The notes below the pieces were generated by a model, which was given only the letters and a program-made list of their open reading frames with translations, had not been told where the DNA came from and did no database searches. A stretch of DNA of 64,000 nt from Ophiura sarsii (taxonomy: Eukaryota; Echinodermata; Ophiuroidea; Amphilepidida; Ophiuridae): positions 55,719,316-55,783,315 of the forward strand of contig CM069459.1 of NCBI GenBank assembly GCA_035610835.1, written 5' to 3'. Below are positions 1 through 11,076 of this stretch, piece by piece. The stretch's first letter is position 1; every line of letters begins with the position of its first letter. A program made the position numbers and the translations under genes.

Positions 1-115
1 TCCCCAGTTTGATACCTCATTCAACAAAATCGAATGGATACTTTTAAAAAAGTTATGGCGATTTCAATGACCGCGCATAACAACAGCAAAGTTGCACTAG
101 GTATAGGAAATCATT
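1..115. mobile_element. Fragment of the foldback element also seen at 19405-19838
   Basis: The first ~110 bases (agtttgatacctcattcaac onward, to gcaaagttgcactaggtata) match the inner arm of the element at 19519-19615 with small differences. The window edge cuts it. Positions 116-451 are AT-rich with nothing recognised. Confidence 0.8.
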
Positions 116-551
116 GATTTGTTCAAAAAAGAAAAAGAAAAAATAATAAAAAGATAACAATATTTTCAAGACCTGACCACTAATGCTAAAATTACTATGT
201 ATTACATTGATAATAACGCATACAAATTTAAAATAATTAATCCTTTGAACCCGAAAGGCTGCTTTAACGGCCATGCATTGTATTACGGTTATGAATAGCC
301 AATTTGGCGATAAAAAAGAATAGAGATCGGATAAAAACAATGTTTTATTACGAAAAATGTATTTACGATGATAGAGGGCAGTATGTCATTATTGAAGACG
401 GTGAATCCAAGGTGAATCAGAGGGTGTAAGACCCAGGGTAACAAATCCATTATTCGTCAAAATACCTCAGGGTGGGGTTGCCGACCCCCATCATAAATTC
501 AGGGTTCAAAGGGTTAAAGTTAATTAAATATAAAAAATTGGTGGAACTTAC

Positions 552-644
552 ATCATAATAAATCATGTCACTGGCTAGATGCGCAAATGTAACCATGGTG
601 AGTATAGCTATAGCGACACCAAAACTAGACAATCCTCTCCTGGC
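552..644 (-). CDS. SLC4 exon E14, TM segment after loop 3, 93 bp
   Basis: Acceptor ttatacag, donor gtaagt, phase 0 at both ends, 31 codons: ARRGLSSFGVAIAILTMV then TFAHLASDMIYYD. AE2 has [29 protein letters not shown] at this place, ending at a comparable splice point. It is the most downstream and only complete member of an array whose other copies keep the acceptor and the first ~60 bp. The second half (FAHLASDMIYYD) is less conserved. That leaves some doubt whether this copy or an unseen exon further left is the used one. Confidence 0.82.
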
Positions 645-3570
645 CTGTATAACAATAGTAAGATAGAAAGAATTGTTAGCATACAAATAACATGTAGTGC
701 AGTACTGGGTAGATGGGAGGAAGGGGTTGAACAGGGAGGGGAGGGGGAAATATGTTTATGACCATGATCAGAATTACTATAGTTATACCAAATTTATACA
801 ATACTCGCCTGGCCTGTACCCGGCCCCCAACTCAACACAAAAGTTGGTAACCATGACTGTTCTTAATTTTTTCAAAGTACCCCTTTGCAAGGATTTATCA
901 ACAATTTTACCCCCTTTTTTGGCAAAAACGAGGACAAAATTGGGGTGAAAAATACCCCCTTTTTTGGTTTTCAATGACTATATTATTTCAAACACCCCTT
1001 TTTAAAGACACTTTATACATACATTAAATTGATAAAAACTTGTTGCTCCCAACAGTAACAGGCATTTATGGTCCTGTGTTATAAACTGGTGTTCCCCAAA
1101 TGGTGTATTTGGGTTGTTACCATGTTCTAATCAAATGTTTAAATCCATACTGTGATGTTTTTTGTTTTTTCCTCTTTATAAAATACCCCTTTTTTCGAAT
1201 TTCGCGGAGACTAATTCATGAAATACCCCCTATTTTCATGATTTCACTGTCCTCGCTGACAATCGAAAATATACCCCTTTTCCGCGATTTTTAGAACAGT
1301 CATGGTTACCAACTTTTGTGTTGAGTTGGGGGGCTGGGGGCCTGTATAACAATAGTACGATAGAAAGAATTTTTAGCATACAAATAACATGCAGTGCAGT
1401 ACTGGGTAGATGGGAGGAAGGGCGGAACAGGGAGGAGGGGGAAAAATGTGTATAACCATGATCAGAATTACTGTAGTTATATCAAATGTATACAATACTC
1501 TCCTGGCCTGTATAACAATAGTATGATAGAAAGAATTGTTAGCATACAAATAACATACAGTACGTGGGTAGATGGGAGGAACGGGCGGAACAGGGAGGGG
1601 AGGGGGAAAGATATCTATGACCATGATCAGAATTACTATAGTTATACAAAGTCATACAATACTCGCCTGGCCTGTATAACAATAGTACGATAGAAAGAAT
1701 TTTTAGCATACAAATAACATGCAGTACAGAACTGGGTAGATGGGAGGAAGGAATGGAACAGGGAGGGGCGGGGGGAAAAATGTCTATAACCATGATCAGA
1801 ATTACTATAGTTATACCAAAGTTATACAATACTCTCCTGGCCTGTATAACAATAGTACGATAGAAAGAATTTTAGCATACAAATAACATGCAGTACTGGG
1901 TATCGGGAGGAAGGGGCGGAACAGGAAGGGAAGGGGGAAAGATGTCTATGCCCATGATCAGAATTACTATAGTTATATCAAAGTTATACAATACTCTCCT
2001 GGCCTGTATAACAATAGTACGATAGAAATAATTTTTAGCATACAAATAACATGCAGTACTGGGTACTTGGGAGGAAGGGGCGGAACAGGGAGGGGAGGGG
2101 GAAAGATGTCTATGACCATGATCAGAATTACTATAGTTATACCAAAGTTATACAATACTCTCCTGGCCTGTATAACAATAGTATGATAGAAAGGATTGTT
2201 AGCACACAAATAACATACAGTAGGTGGGTAGATGGGAGGAAGGGGCCGAACAGGGAGGGGCGGGGGAAAGATATCTATGACCATGATCAGAATTACTATA
2301 GTTATATCAAAGCTATACAATACTCTCCTGGCCTGTATAACAATAGTATGATAGAAAGAATTTTTAGCATACAAATAACATGCAGTACTGGGCATTGGGA
2401 GGAAGGGGCGGAACAAGAAGGGGAGGTGGAAAATGTCTATAACCATGATCAGAATTACTATAGTTATACCAAAGTTATACAATACTCTCCTGGCCTTTAT
2501 ATAATTCAATAGTAAGGTAGAAAAACCAAAGTTACATACAAGATTACATGCAGTAGGGGGTGAATGGGGCCAGGGAGGAACAGAGGGGAGGGGAGATGAT
2601 GACTGTAGCCATGATCAGAATGGCTATATATAGTTATACCAAAGCTATACAATACTCTCATAACCAGTATTATACAATAGTAAGATAGATAGAAGCAGTC
2701 TTATATACAATTTACATGCGGTAGGGGATGGATGGGGAGGAACTCGGAGTGGGGGGGGGGGGGGGGGGGGGGGGAATGGCTATGATCAGAATTGCTATAG
2801 TTATACCAAAGCTATACAAACACTCTCCTAACCTGTATTACATTAGTAAGATAGATACAACATTACATACAAGAAGCTACAAGATTACACACAGAAGCGT
2901 TGGATGGGGAGGAAGCAGGGGTCGCATTCTGATGCGTCTGTGCGTCCTGGACCTCTCACTTTCTTATAGTGACGCGTCAGGTTTCAAATTGGAAAGACTT
3001 GCGAGTCCCGATCAAAATTGAAGGGACCCCTTAAATTTGATGATGTATGGAAATATAAACCTTAGGAAAAGAAATTCTGTAAATTACATATCCATCCTTT
3101 GCTCACAATATAAATTCATTAAAACTGTCCGTAAAAAAGTAAAATTTTCAAATACCCAAACTTCAGGACCCCTCAATTTCTAGGGGGACCCCTTAAATTT
3201 GTTTTTTGAAGTCCTACGGGGTCCTGACAAATGTCATGGGACCTCTCACATTGTTGATCCAGGCTATCCCTGGGAGGAAGGGGAGATACAAGGAGGGTAG
3301 GGAGATGTCTAAACGTAACCATAGACCGAATGGCGGTATCAAACCTATAGCTATACAAACCTCGCCTAACCTGTAATACAATAATAAGATAGGAAAACAA
3401 ATGTTACGTACAATATGACATGTAGTAATGGTGAATTGGAGGAACAGGGAGGGAAGGGGACTTCTAGACATAACCATGATTAGTATAGCTATAGCTATAC
3501 CAAAACTAGATGATCTTATCCTGGCCTGTAATACAATACAAGATATTACATGATAAGACCATGTAATGCC
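645..3570 (-). repeat. Tandem array of exon-E14 5' ends, unit about 160-170 bp
   Basis: About 13 further copies have acceptor-like sites near 816, 1345, 1507, 1671, 1842, 2002, 2167, 2333, 2493, 2660, 2830, 3370 and 3525. Each has ttatacag/GCCAGG followed by an in-frame start such as ARRVLYNFGITIVILIMVID, an obvious relative of E14 and of AE2 [17 protein letters not shown]. The frame then runs into purine/pyrimidine-rich intron without a donor. The copy at 3525 (ARIRSSSFGIAIAILIMV), nearest E13, is closest to E14. The array is broken by a MITE at 825-1332 and by less repetitive sequence at 2890-3260. A G tract lies at 2750-2774. Confidence 0.9.
825..1332. mobile_element. MITE with ~38-bp terminal inverted repeats, inside the E14 array
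   Basis: The left end ccccaactcaacacaaaagt and the right end acttttgtgttgagttgggg are inverted copies. The match continues inward through ggtaaccatgactgttct. The inside is AT-rich with several 'taccccctttt' runs and no coding sequence. Ends lie in C/G runs, so exact limits and target duplication are unclear. It interrupts one unit of the E14-derived array, so it is younger than that unit. Confidence 0.85.
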
Positions 3571-3771
3571 TTAACCCCTCTCCCCCCTCCCTCTCTCCTT
3601 CTGTATTTACTCTTTCTCCCTCTCCCTTTTTACGGTACCTCCCCATCTTCCCTTTCTTGCAATTGTATTATTTAGTCTCCATTTCTCCCCTCCCTTCTCT
3701 CCCCTTACCACTTCCTCTCCCATTACCCCCCATCTCTTATTCCACCTCCCCCTGCATGCATTCACACTTAC

Positions 3772-4218
3772 CGTTCTACCAAGAAATTGACTCGTCCGGA
3801 AATATCTCAAAAAGAAAGCCAACAAGCAGGTCCCCAGGGTCAAGATGATCGCAAACAGTGCTGAATTCGGATGCGGATCGGGTAACGGAAAGCACCCATG
3901 ATGGTCATCGCCGTGATGATCACTCCCATGATAGCCACCATGGTCACTGCCATTTCCATGTCCATCGCCATGTACATCTTCCAGTACAGCGGTCAAATTG
4001 GAATGATAGGGGTCAACGTTTGTCGCATGATCGGTAGCGTATCCAGGAGCACCGCGTGATTCCACGTGATGGCCGGTAGAGTGATCTTCCTCGGCATAGT
4101 AACCCGTCATTGTGTGGCTGGGATCGTAAAGTTGTGAACCATTCAAAACAGTCTCCGTTATTGTTGTATAGACTTCTTCCACGCAGTAATCGTCAAGAAT
4201 TGGATTTGCGCATATTAT
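3772..4218 (-). CDS. SLC4 exon E13, large His-rich extracellular loop and next TM, 447 bp
   Basis: Acceptor tgcttcag, donor gtaagt, phase 0 at both ends, 149 codons. About the first 115 residues form the third extracellular loop. It begins IICANPILDDYC and has three N-glycosylation sequons (NGS, NLT, NGS) and 15 His, eight of them within 27 residues of Gly/Asp/His repeats ending HGDDHHG just before CFPLPD. It then gives PNSALFAIILTLGTC and FFLRYFRTSQFLGRT, matching AE2 [33 protein letters not shown]. The loop is variable in the family and glycosylated in AE2. The His/Asp cluster is unusual and could bind metal ions (inference). The upstream intron begins with a foldback element about 45 bp from the acceptor. 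Confidence 0.97.
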
Positions 4219-4263
4219 CTGAAGCAAAAAAGGAAAATGCAGTAAAGTCATTTGATTAGATTC

Positions 4264-5363
4264 AAGGGGGGACTTAAGGAAGTTTTTTTGGAATTTTGTG
4301 AGTGCTGTAATTATTGTGCTGTTAATCAAATGCATATAAAAGTATACATTTTTGGATGGGATTTGGGACAGAGAATCCATTTTTGGCATCAATTTCGACC
4401 AAAAATGTTGATTTTGTGAGAAAATCAATTTTTTTGGGGACAAGTTAACCGAAAATTATTTTTGAGTAAAAATGCCCAAAAATTGCTTGATTATACTATT
4501 AACCCTAACCCCCTGAGTGCTAAAAAATGCTAATCGAAATGTTTTTTCCTCAAAAATTGTGATCCCGGTCAAAAATCCTAAACCGGGGTTAGGGTTATGG
4601 TAACATTTTGTTGTTGTTTTTTTGTGTGTTCTATTAACCTAACCCCCTGGTGCTAAAAATGCTAATCGAAAGTCCCTCTCCAAACGCATGCACTGTCGGT
4701 TTTCGATGACGTAGTCAACCGAGCCTATATAATGAGTGCAGTATACTGCACGAATGTGTAGCTGAGGGCCGTGGCTTAGTGGTTGGAAGGTGGGGCTTGA
4801 GAACGGAGGGTCCCCAGATCGAATCCCGGCAGGTTCCCTGAGATTTAGTTGGTGTTTTTTCCTCGAAAATTGTGATCCCGGTCAAAAATCCTAAACCGGG
4901 GTTAGGGTTAAGACACTAATCTAGGGTTAATTTTCTCATCTTTTCTTTTAAAGCCGTATTTTTGAAATTTTGACCAAAAATGGCCAAAAAAGTGAAATAA
5001 TATGAAAACAAAAATCACTTTTTTGGCACTTTTTGGTCAAAATTTCAAACACTACAAGTTTAGGTGAAAAAATAAGAGAATCGTCCCTAGATTAGTGACA
5101 TTAGAATCAAGCAATTTTGGGCATTTTTTACTCAAAAATAATTTTGTTAGCTTGTTCCAAAAAAAATTGGGTCAAAAATGTGAATTTTGTGATTTTCTCA
5201 AAAATGTAACATTTCTTGTCAAAATTGACACCAAATTTGGATTCTCTGATCCATTTCCTTTCCAAAAACGTATACTTTTGTACGCATTTGATTAATAGTT
5301 CAATAATTACAGCACTCACAAAAATCAAAAAATCAAATCAAAAACTTCCTTGAGTCCCCCCTT
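4264..5363. mobile_element. 1.1-kb foldback element in the E12-E13 intron
   Basis: The ends aaggggggacttaaggaag and cttccttgagtccccccttare are inverted, and inverted similarity continues for over 200 bp (gtgagtgctgtaattatt against aataattacagcactcac). The middle contains two copies of a ccctaaccc/ggttaggg-bearing stretch and a tRNA-like segment. No transposase is visible. Its end lies about 45 bp from the E13 acceptor. Confidence 0.82.
4765..4840 (+). pseudogene. tRNA-like segment inside the foldback element
   Basis: It has a box A-like tggcttagtgg and a box B-like gatcgaatccc at tRNA spacing. A convincing acceptor stem is not seen, so it is probably a SINE head or tRNA relic rather than a working gene. 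Confidence 0.4.
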
Positions 5364-6398
5364 AACATATAGGAGTTCAGGTTTGGACACTAATTTTGTT
5401 TGGCTACAAAATAAGGTGGAAGTGGTATTCAATAAGTATACACAAGATTGGGACATCTACACTCGACTAAAATGTTTATTATTGGGAGCATTTATGTTCT
5501 AAATAAATATGCATTCTCAACACAAAGGTTTGGAAAACATTAGTTGTGTTAAATAGATCTGTTTGTGGTTGAATGACACAGATTGTGTGATGTGGCCAGG
5601 GGCGTAACCAGAGGGGGTGTAGGTGGCATATTCCCCTCTTTCAGAAGCTCTCCACCAGATGCTCCCCCCAAATGAATGGCAAAGCTTGTATATATTAACC
5701 AAAATTAGTTGTTATTCCCCCTCCTGATCACAGACCTGGCCCCCTCCTACCCCACACACCCTGATTGAAGTTATTCCCCCTCCTGATCACAGACCTGGCC
5801 CCCTCCTGCCCCCACCCCCACCCCGATTGAAGATCCTAGCAATGCCACCCTGCACTGGATGTGGCCAACTATACCATTTAGTTCACCAACCTGTCATGCC
5901 TGTTGACAGGTGACAGGTTTTGGAGGGTTATAAAGGCTGGGTTTTATTTGTGAATTGTGTGAATTGTATGATTTATTTCATATAATTAACCAATTAAATG
6001 CAATGTTAAAAAGAGAAATTAGACCAACTATCCCTGAAGGCCCGATATTTTGAGGAGGCGTGGACTTAGTCAATGGTGGACCTCTTTGTCTAAAATGGGG
6101 ACCTTCTTACCATGGGGGGAAGCGAATTGGGATGAAGTGGACCCGTTTTACTGCAATTTCAACTTTCTTTCAAAGCGTAAAATAATTTTTAAAAATCCCC
6201 CGCTCGCTTAGCTCGTCAACAGCATTTTTTGTATGCAACATTGGTGATGATTTGTAACTCTTCATGATCTTCAATTCTGGACCTGGAATGTTAACACCAT
6301 AGGCATATGAATAATTTGGTGGACTGGGAAGTTGGAAAAATAAGGCTTAACACACATTGGATAGCCTACTAGCTTAAACCTCAATATATATTTCACTT
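5364..6398. other. Intron stretch, no gene
   Basis: Intron E12-E13. A direct duplication at about 5714-5805 repeats gttattccccctcctgatca. Positions 5597-5870 look like a decayed transposon with a 'ggggcgtaaccag' left end. Otherwise no coding or repeat signal was recognised. Confidence 0.5.
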
Positions 6399-6709
6399 TA
6401 GGCTATATTAAAAAAATCTTTTGTCTCAAAGCTCTTCAGTTTTCAAAACCTAATGCGGAATGCGGGTTTTTTTAATTTTTTTTAATTTTTTTTAAATATA
6501 AAATATTGAAATCCTTGTAAAAAAGCGACCTTTTTATTTAAAATGATGTGATCAATAAAAATCTGTGCAATTTTGGTTTTGTTTTGTTTTTAAATTAAAA
6601 AAAATTAAAAAAATTTAAAAAAAAAGATTTTTTTCTCTTTCTAACGCTCATCAATTAACTAACGCGCGCGGGAGCTTTGAGACAAATGATTTTTTTTAAT
6701 ATAGCCTTA
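6399..6709. mobile_element. Foldback MITE (family of 34981-35332)
   Basis: Inverted ends taggctatattaaaaaa and ttttttaatatagcctta, then tgtctcaaagctct against ggagctttgagaca, and the shared mark cctaatgcggaatgcggg. The same inner marks occur in the element at 34981-35332, where the outer ends differ. AT-rich centre, no coding sequence. Confidence 0.85.
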
Positions 6710-6805
6710 TTCCGTAAATCTCCTGTTCCTGGAGCATATCGTGGTCCTGAACCATACCGAGGGGCCAGAATCTGACGATGCATTCAATCTCATTTCTACA
6801 CTTAC

Positions 6806-7000
6806 ATGTTCTATGCCTGTATAAGCTTTATAGATGAATATCATGGATATCACTGTAGAAAAAATCTCTTCCGTGAATCTGGTGAAGTATCGCACTAAAA
6901 CACTGCCCTCTACTGCTACGACAATGGTTGCTAGGATACATATCCAGAAGCCTATCCAGGCACGAAATGCCATGAATTCTATATCGTTGTCTTTACAAAA
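6806..7000 (-). CDS. SLC4 exon E12, TM4-TM5 region, 195 bp
   Basis: Acceptor cctttcag, donor gtaagt, phase 0 at both ends, 65 codons. It reads FCKDNDIEFMAFRAWIGFW, ICILATIVVAVEGSVLVRY and FTRFTEEIFSTVISMIFIY, then KAYTGIEH. Vertebrate AE2 has NHLEYLVGRVWIGFW...[31 protein letters not shown]. The EGSxLVR and RFTxEIF motifs are strongly conserved in the family. An earlier in-frame Met is internal. A 311-bp foldback element lies about 100 bp beyond the donor. Confidence 0.98.
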
Positions 7001-7758
7001 CTGAAAGGAGAAAGAAAATTATTACTTGAGTGACAAGAAAAACCTCTTTCTATGAGCTGACCGAGGTCTTGGAACGGACCGTCATTTGGGCATTTGAGGG
7101 ATTCAAAATTTGTTCATAAAATCTCATTTTTTCAATGACCTTATGGGCCATGGGTCATTTCATGAGGCTCTTAACAAATTATGTACTGTAAAAGTGGCAA
7201 TATTTGCGCGATTATTTGTTTGTGTTTTGCGGATTTTCAACTGATTTGCTTGTTTTAAAATTCGAATTTTATAGTTTCATCACATAAGCATATTTGCAAA
7301 AGAAATATATTTGTGAGTTATTATTTACGCGGTAGTGAAAATAAATGTAGCTTGAAAGTTTCCCCTTTGACAGTATTTCTAATAAATTGATTTATAACGT
7401 GTTTAGGCCAACATAAAACAAAGAAACTTTGTGCTACAGGCTAAATCTCATTTTAAAAGCAAGCATCGCGGGCTGCTGAGACAAAGTATCCAAAACAAAT
7501 TAAAATTTGTTTTGGCCTTACCTCATATAAAAACGACTCAAAGAAGAGGACCGGTCCTGTGCCACCCAATATGATAAGCGGTTGCCCACCGAATACAGCA
7601 AACAGCATGCCACACAGAGAGGTGGAGATGATCATCTCTGTCACGCCCATCCAATTGTCAGTCTTGTCACCTGTGAACAATGAGGGACAATTTTAGGATA
7701 CATTTTGTAGAAAGACAATTTATTTTGTCGCTGTAATGTAATGACAAAACCTTGTATC
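7001..7758. other. Intron around E11
   Basis: Apart from E11 (7522-7670), positions 7001-7521 and 7671-7758 show no gene. Around 7184-7340 (tactgtaaaagtggcaatat, then ttatttacgcggtagtgaaa) the sequence resembles the MITE type at 14938-15130, decayed. Confidence 0.4.
7522..7670 (-). CDS. SLC4 exon E11, TM2-TM3 region, 149 bp
   Basis: Acceptor gttcacag, donor gtaagg, phase 1 in and phase 0 out. It reads G-DKTDNWMGVTEMIISTSL, CGMLFAVFGGQPLIIL and GGTGPVLFFESFLYE. The GVxExIxSTxLxG part is AE-like. GGTGPVLFFE is closer to the sodium-bicarbonate cotransporter form (GSTGPVLVFE) than to vertebrate AE (GFSGPLLVFE). TM3 faces the ion pathway in AE1 structures, so this mixed signature is worth noting. 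Continuation past the donor is intronic. Confidence 0.97.
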
Positions 7759-7969
7759 TTAACCCCCTGGGGTCTACCTGTCTATCTTACAGTGGTTCTG
7801 ATTGGTTTATTACAAGATGTACTCATATGAATAGCCAATTCAAATGCAGCTTGTAAAATGTTTCACTCCCATCTTTACCAGGGATACAATTATTCTAACA
7901 ATATCTATCATTGGTGCAATAAATGATGTATCCATGTAACCAATCGGCCGGTAGTTCTCAGGGGGTTAA
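7759..7969. mobile_element. Intact small TTAA-flanked MITE ('MITE X')
   Basis: Begins ttaaccccctggggtctacc and ends gtagttctcagggggttaa, giving short TIRs next to TTAA, the target duplication typical of piggyBac-type insertion. The same element, in reverse orientation, is found split into halves at 37270-37433 and 54846-54897, so this copy shows what the uninterrupted element looks like. Confidence 0.85.
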
Positions 7970-8187
7970 AAAAAGTGGAATGTTCAGGAACACAAAAACC
8001 AGACAGATAATGATGTCGTGTTTTATTGAGAGACGTCATTGATATCAAGTGCTATCTTTACACGTTCGTCAATAGAATTAGGCGGAACTATCGAGTGTTA
8101 TATATACGATGATGACATTGTTTGATTGACATTATGCTTACACAATAGAATAGATAATTGCGCAGAGACGTCGGCCTCACGCCGTGC

Positions 8188-8493
8188 TTAGGCCAATTTT
8201 TGTTTGTTATGTTGTCCTCCACCGCTTTCAGAGAGGAGGGGCGGGCGGGTGGATTTTTAAAATTTTCTTTTACCAGCGGAAGCTCAAAGTTCAGCCAACA
8301 AGAAGTTGAAATCACTCTAAGAGTCGCACATATATGTTATAAACACTTAATTTAATATTCAATGCCATTTAAACTGTTAAAAAAAAAAATCTGAAAATAA
8401 CCACCTGAAAAAAAAAGGAAAAAAAATCGAAGCGGCCCTAAATCTGACGAGCAGGCGGTCGAGGACAACTAAACATTTTTTTGTTTTGCCTTA
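8188..8493. mobile_element. MITE with taggccaa/ttgcctta ends
   Basis: Shares with 35608-35871 the segments tgttgtcctccac, accagcggaagctcaaagtt and actaagagtcgcacatatat. The ends are inverted (ggccaattttt against aaaaatgtttggcc in the second copy). No coding sequence. Confidence 0.75.
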
Positions 8494-8560
8494 GCTCTCC
8501 GCTTTGCTCTGCACTCAGCCGGTCATGGGTGGGCAGACTTGACTCCAATCAACAAGTAGG

Positions 8561-8905
8561 CAGTGGCGGCATCACGGTGGGGGGATCATTATCCAATGTG
8601 GGTTACAATATTTGTCTGCCCCCACTCCCCCCCCCATAACAAAATATTCAATTTAGTTAAAATTTGACAATTTTAGCATAAAATGGCAATTTCTTACCAA
8701 ATTAGGTTAAACTAGACCAAATTGAACAATTTTAGCATAAAACAGCTACATTTTGCATGCAAGTATGCATTTTCATACCAAATTAGACCAAATTTGACAA
8801 TTTTAGCATAAGATTTTTTGCACACTTCGCACGCATCTTCTTTTCTTCATGCCTCCTAAAATAAATCTTGCCCCCAAAAGAATCATGATGCTGGCGCCGC
8901 CACTG
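8561..8905. mobile_element. hAT-type MITE with 8-bp target duplication
   Basis: Inverted ends cagtggcggc and gccgccactg are flanked by caagtagg on both sides (8553-8560 and 8906-8913), an exact 8-bp duplication typical of hAT insertion. Inside are internal repeats of 'attttagcataaaa'. Confidence 0.88.
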
Positions 8906-9250
8906 CAAGTAGGCCTATACTCGGATTTGGTTTGGTCGGGGGTGTGCCGCTGGAGATTCAAAACCCATACCCATTTTTAGGGGTGATTTTGGAAAAATCG
9001 GTACCCAGGGGTTTTGCTTCATTTTAGACCAAATTCTTGCAAATTTTTGCGAAAATAGACCTAATTTTGGCAAATTTTCGCGAAAATAGACAAACAGGAC
9101 CCATGTCTAAGGATTTTTCAGTTGAAAAGCCTACATATGGCTAAGGATGTCTCATGAAAAAACGACCCATTGGAGCGGCACGTCCCCGTATGCCTTACAT
9201 ACGTGAGTACCCCCACCCCCCAGGGGCCTGTACAAAGAATATTCAATTAC
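8906..9250. other. Intron stretch, no gene
   Basis: No coding sequence. There is a short internal duplication of 'gcaaatttt(t/c)gcgaaaatagac' at about 9039-9092. Confidence 0.4.
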
Positions 9251-9466
9251 CGATCAAACCACCGAAGGCAATAGCGGGTGAAAGACATGCGAAGTAGAGG
9301 AACACAAATGCGGCTAAGCATTGGAAGTTGAATGCATCGGTGATGTCGCTCTTGTAATGACGATATCTTCTTTTGACGTCATTGATGAGTCCGCCGAATA
9401 ATCGACCTGTTCTCGTCAGAGGATCCGCAACATTGAGTTGGTCTGCTTCCATCATCTTCATTATAG
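9251..9466 (-). CDS. SLC4 exon E10, linker and TM1, 216 bp
   Basis: Acceptor tatttacag, donor gtaatt, phase 1 in and out. It contains [36 protein letters not shown] and [42 protein letters not shown] is a hallmark of AE proteins immediately before TM1, which strongly supports the AE branch. The hydrophobic run from CLAAF to the exon end is TM1. A 139-bp hairpin lies about 25 bp upstream of the acceptor. Confidence 0.98.
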
Positions 9467-9490
9467 CTGTAAATAAATGTAATATTATTA

Positions 9491-9629
9491 GTTATCCCCT
9501 GTTTGTTCATGCAATACGGACAAATATCTATGGTTTGTTTCCAATATCACATGAGGCGATAGCCGAATGTGATATTGGAAACAAACCATAGATATTTTCC
9601 GTATTGCGCGAGAACAAACAGGGGGTAAC
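9491..9629. repeat. 139-bp hairpin beside the E10 acceptor
   Basis: Near-perfect palindrome: gttatcccctgtttgttc pairs with gaacaaacagggggtaac, and caatatcacat pairs with atgtgatattg. In RNA it would fold into a ~60-bp stem about 25 nt from the E10 3' splice site. Confidence 0.9.
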
Positions 9630-10189
9630 GAATTTATCATTCAGTAGACATGAATGCATTTAAAAAAGTAAGTGAGGAATAATTAAACTTAAACATCTCG
9701 AAACCTTAACACTTGGAACAACTAAAACATTGTTGTCAATTCACCCCTATCCTAATTCACCACACTGCCTCCTCACCCCAAGATAGCTAGCACTTAGATA
9801 ACTTGGAACCTTAAACATTTGGAACCACCAAAAAGAATATTTGTGCTCGCCGTATGCATTCACCACACCGCTCATCGAACCCCAACATTGATTGAGCACA
9901 ACTTAAACAACTTGGAACCCAAAACACTGGGAACCACAGAAATGATACTGGGAACCAACAAAAAGACAGGCCAACCCCACATCCCCTATCACCTAAGCCC
10001 CCAACTCACATCCATCCCAACACCGCCACCCTTTACACATCTAACCCCTAAAAATGATAATGGATCAATCCAAACCTTGATGTAACCAATCAGAGGTGTG
10101 ATAAAATTACTAGACTAATACGGGCTCATATCAGTCATCAGATGCGGGAAAATATTCATCGGGACATTAACCAATCACCATTTCAGCAT
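9630..10189. other. Intron stretch, no gene
   Basis: Short irregular repeats of 'acttggaacc/aacacttggaac' between about 9700 and 9960 look like a decayed simple repeat. No coding signal. Confidence 0.4.
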
Positions 10190-10930
10190 TCATGTCTACT
10201 AAATGATAAAGCCTGGTGATATCACATGGTTATAGCATGGTTAATTACATGGACACCACATGGTTATGGCAAGGGAATTACATGGACACTACATGGTTAT
10301 ACATGGACACCACGTGGTTATGGTAATCACATGGACACTGCATGGTTATGGCATGTGAATCACATGGACACTATACGGTTATAGCATGGGAATCAGTGGC
10401 GTAGCTAGGATTTTTTTCAGGGGGGGGCAAGATTTCTGAAATTTTCGTAAAAGGTTGCCCCCAAAAAATTTCCAGTCACCAACTCGTGATTTTCACGTAA
10501 GTGGGGGGAGGGGGGGGGGGCAAAAAAATTTGCACGGTCAAAAGAAATCGCACAGTACATGTACTATATGTCCCCCCTGCCCCCCCCTGAGCTACGCCAC
10601 TGATGGGAATTACATGGACACCACATGGTTATGGCATAAAGGTATCACATTGGAACCACATTGTTATAGCATGGGAATATTATGGACACCACATGGTTTT
10701 ATAGCATATCAAATGGACACCACATGGTTCTTATAGCATGGGTATCACATGAACATTACATGGTTATATATGGGAATCCCATGGACATTACATGGACCCT
10801 ACATGGTTATATCATGGGAATCACATGGACACTACATGGGTTATATGTGAATCAAATAGACACCACATAGTTATGGCATGGGAATCAAATGGACACCATA
10901 TGGTTATGACATGGACACTACATGGTTGTA
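10190..10930. repeat. Diverged 33-bp satellite block
   Basis: Degenerate units of the type 'atcacatggacaccacatggttatagcatggga', the same family as the block at 15925-17425, interrupted by a MITE at 10394-10602. Divergence is much higher than in the other block, so it is older or less often homogenised. Confidence 0.92.
10394..10602. mobile_element. hAT-type MITE (cagtggcgtagc ends) in the satellite
   Basis: Inverted ends cagtggcgtagct and agctacgccactg, flanked by atgggaat on both sides (10386-10393, 10603-10610). The satellite unit normally has this 8-mer once, so the duplication is real. G- and C-tracts lie inside. Related copies are at 31528-32047, 45430-45674 and 46056-46432. Confidence 0.92.
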
Positions 10931-11076
10931 TCAGTCCAGGTTAAGTCAGGGTTGGATCATTGTAAGGGTTGCCTTGTTCTGTTCATTCAGGTTTGGTATG
11001 GTCATCTATTAGTATTACCTTGAAAGTTACTATCAATAATCACTGTATTTTTTAACCACTCCATATATTCACTCAC

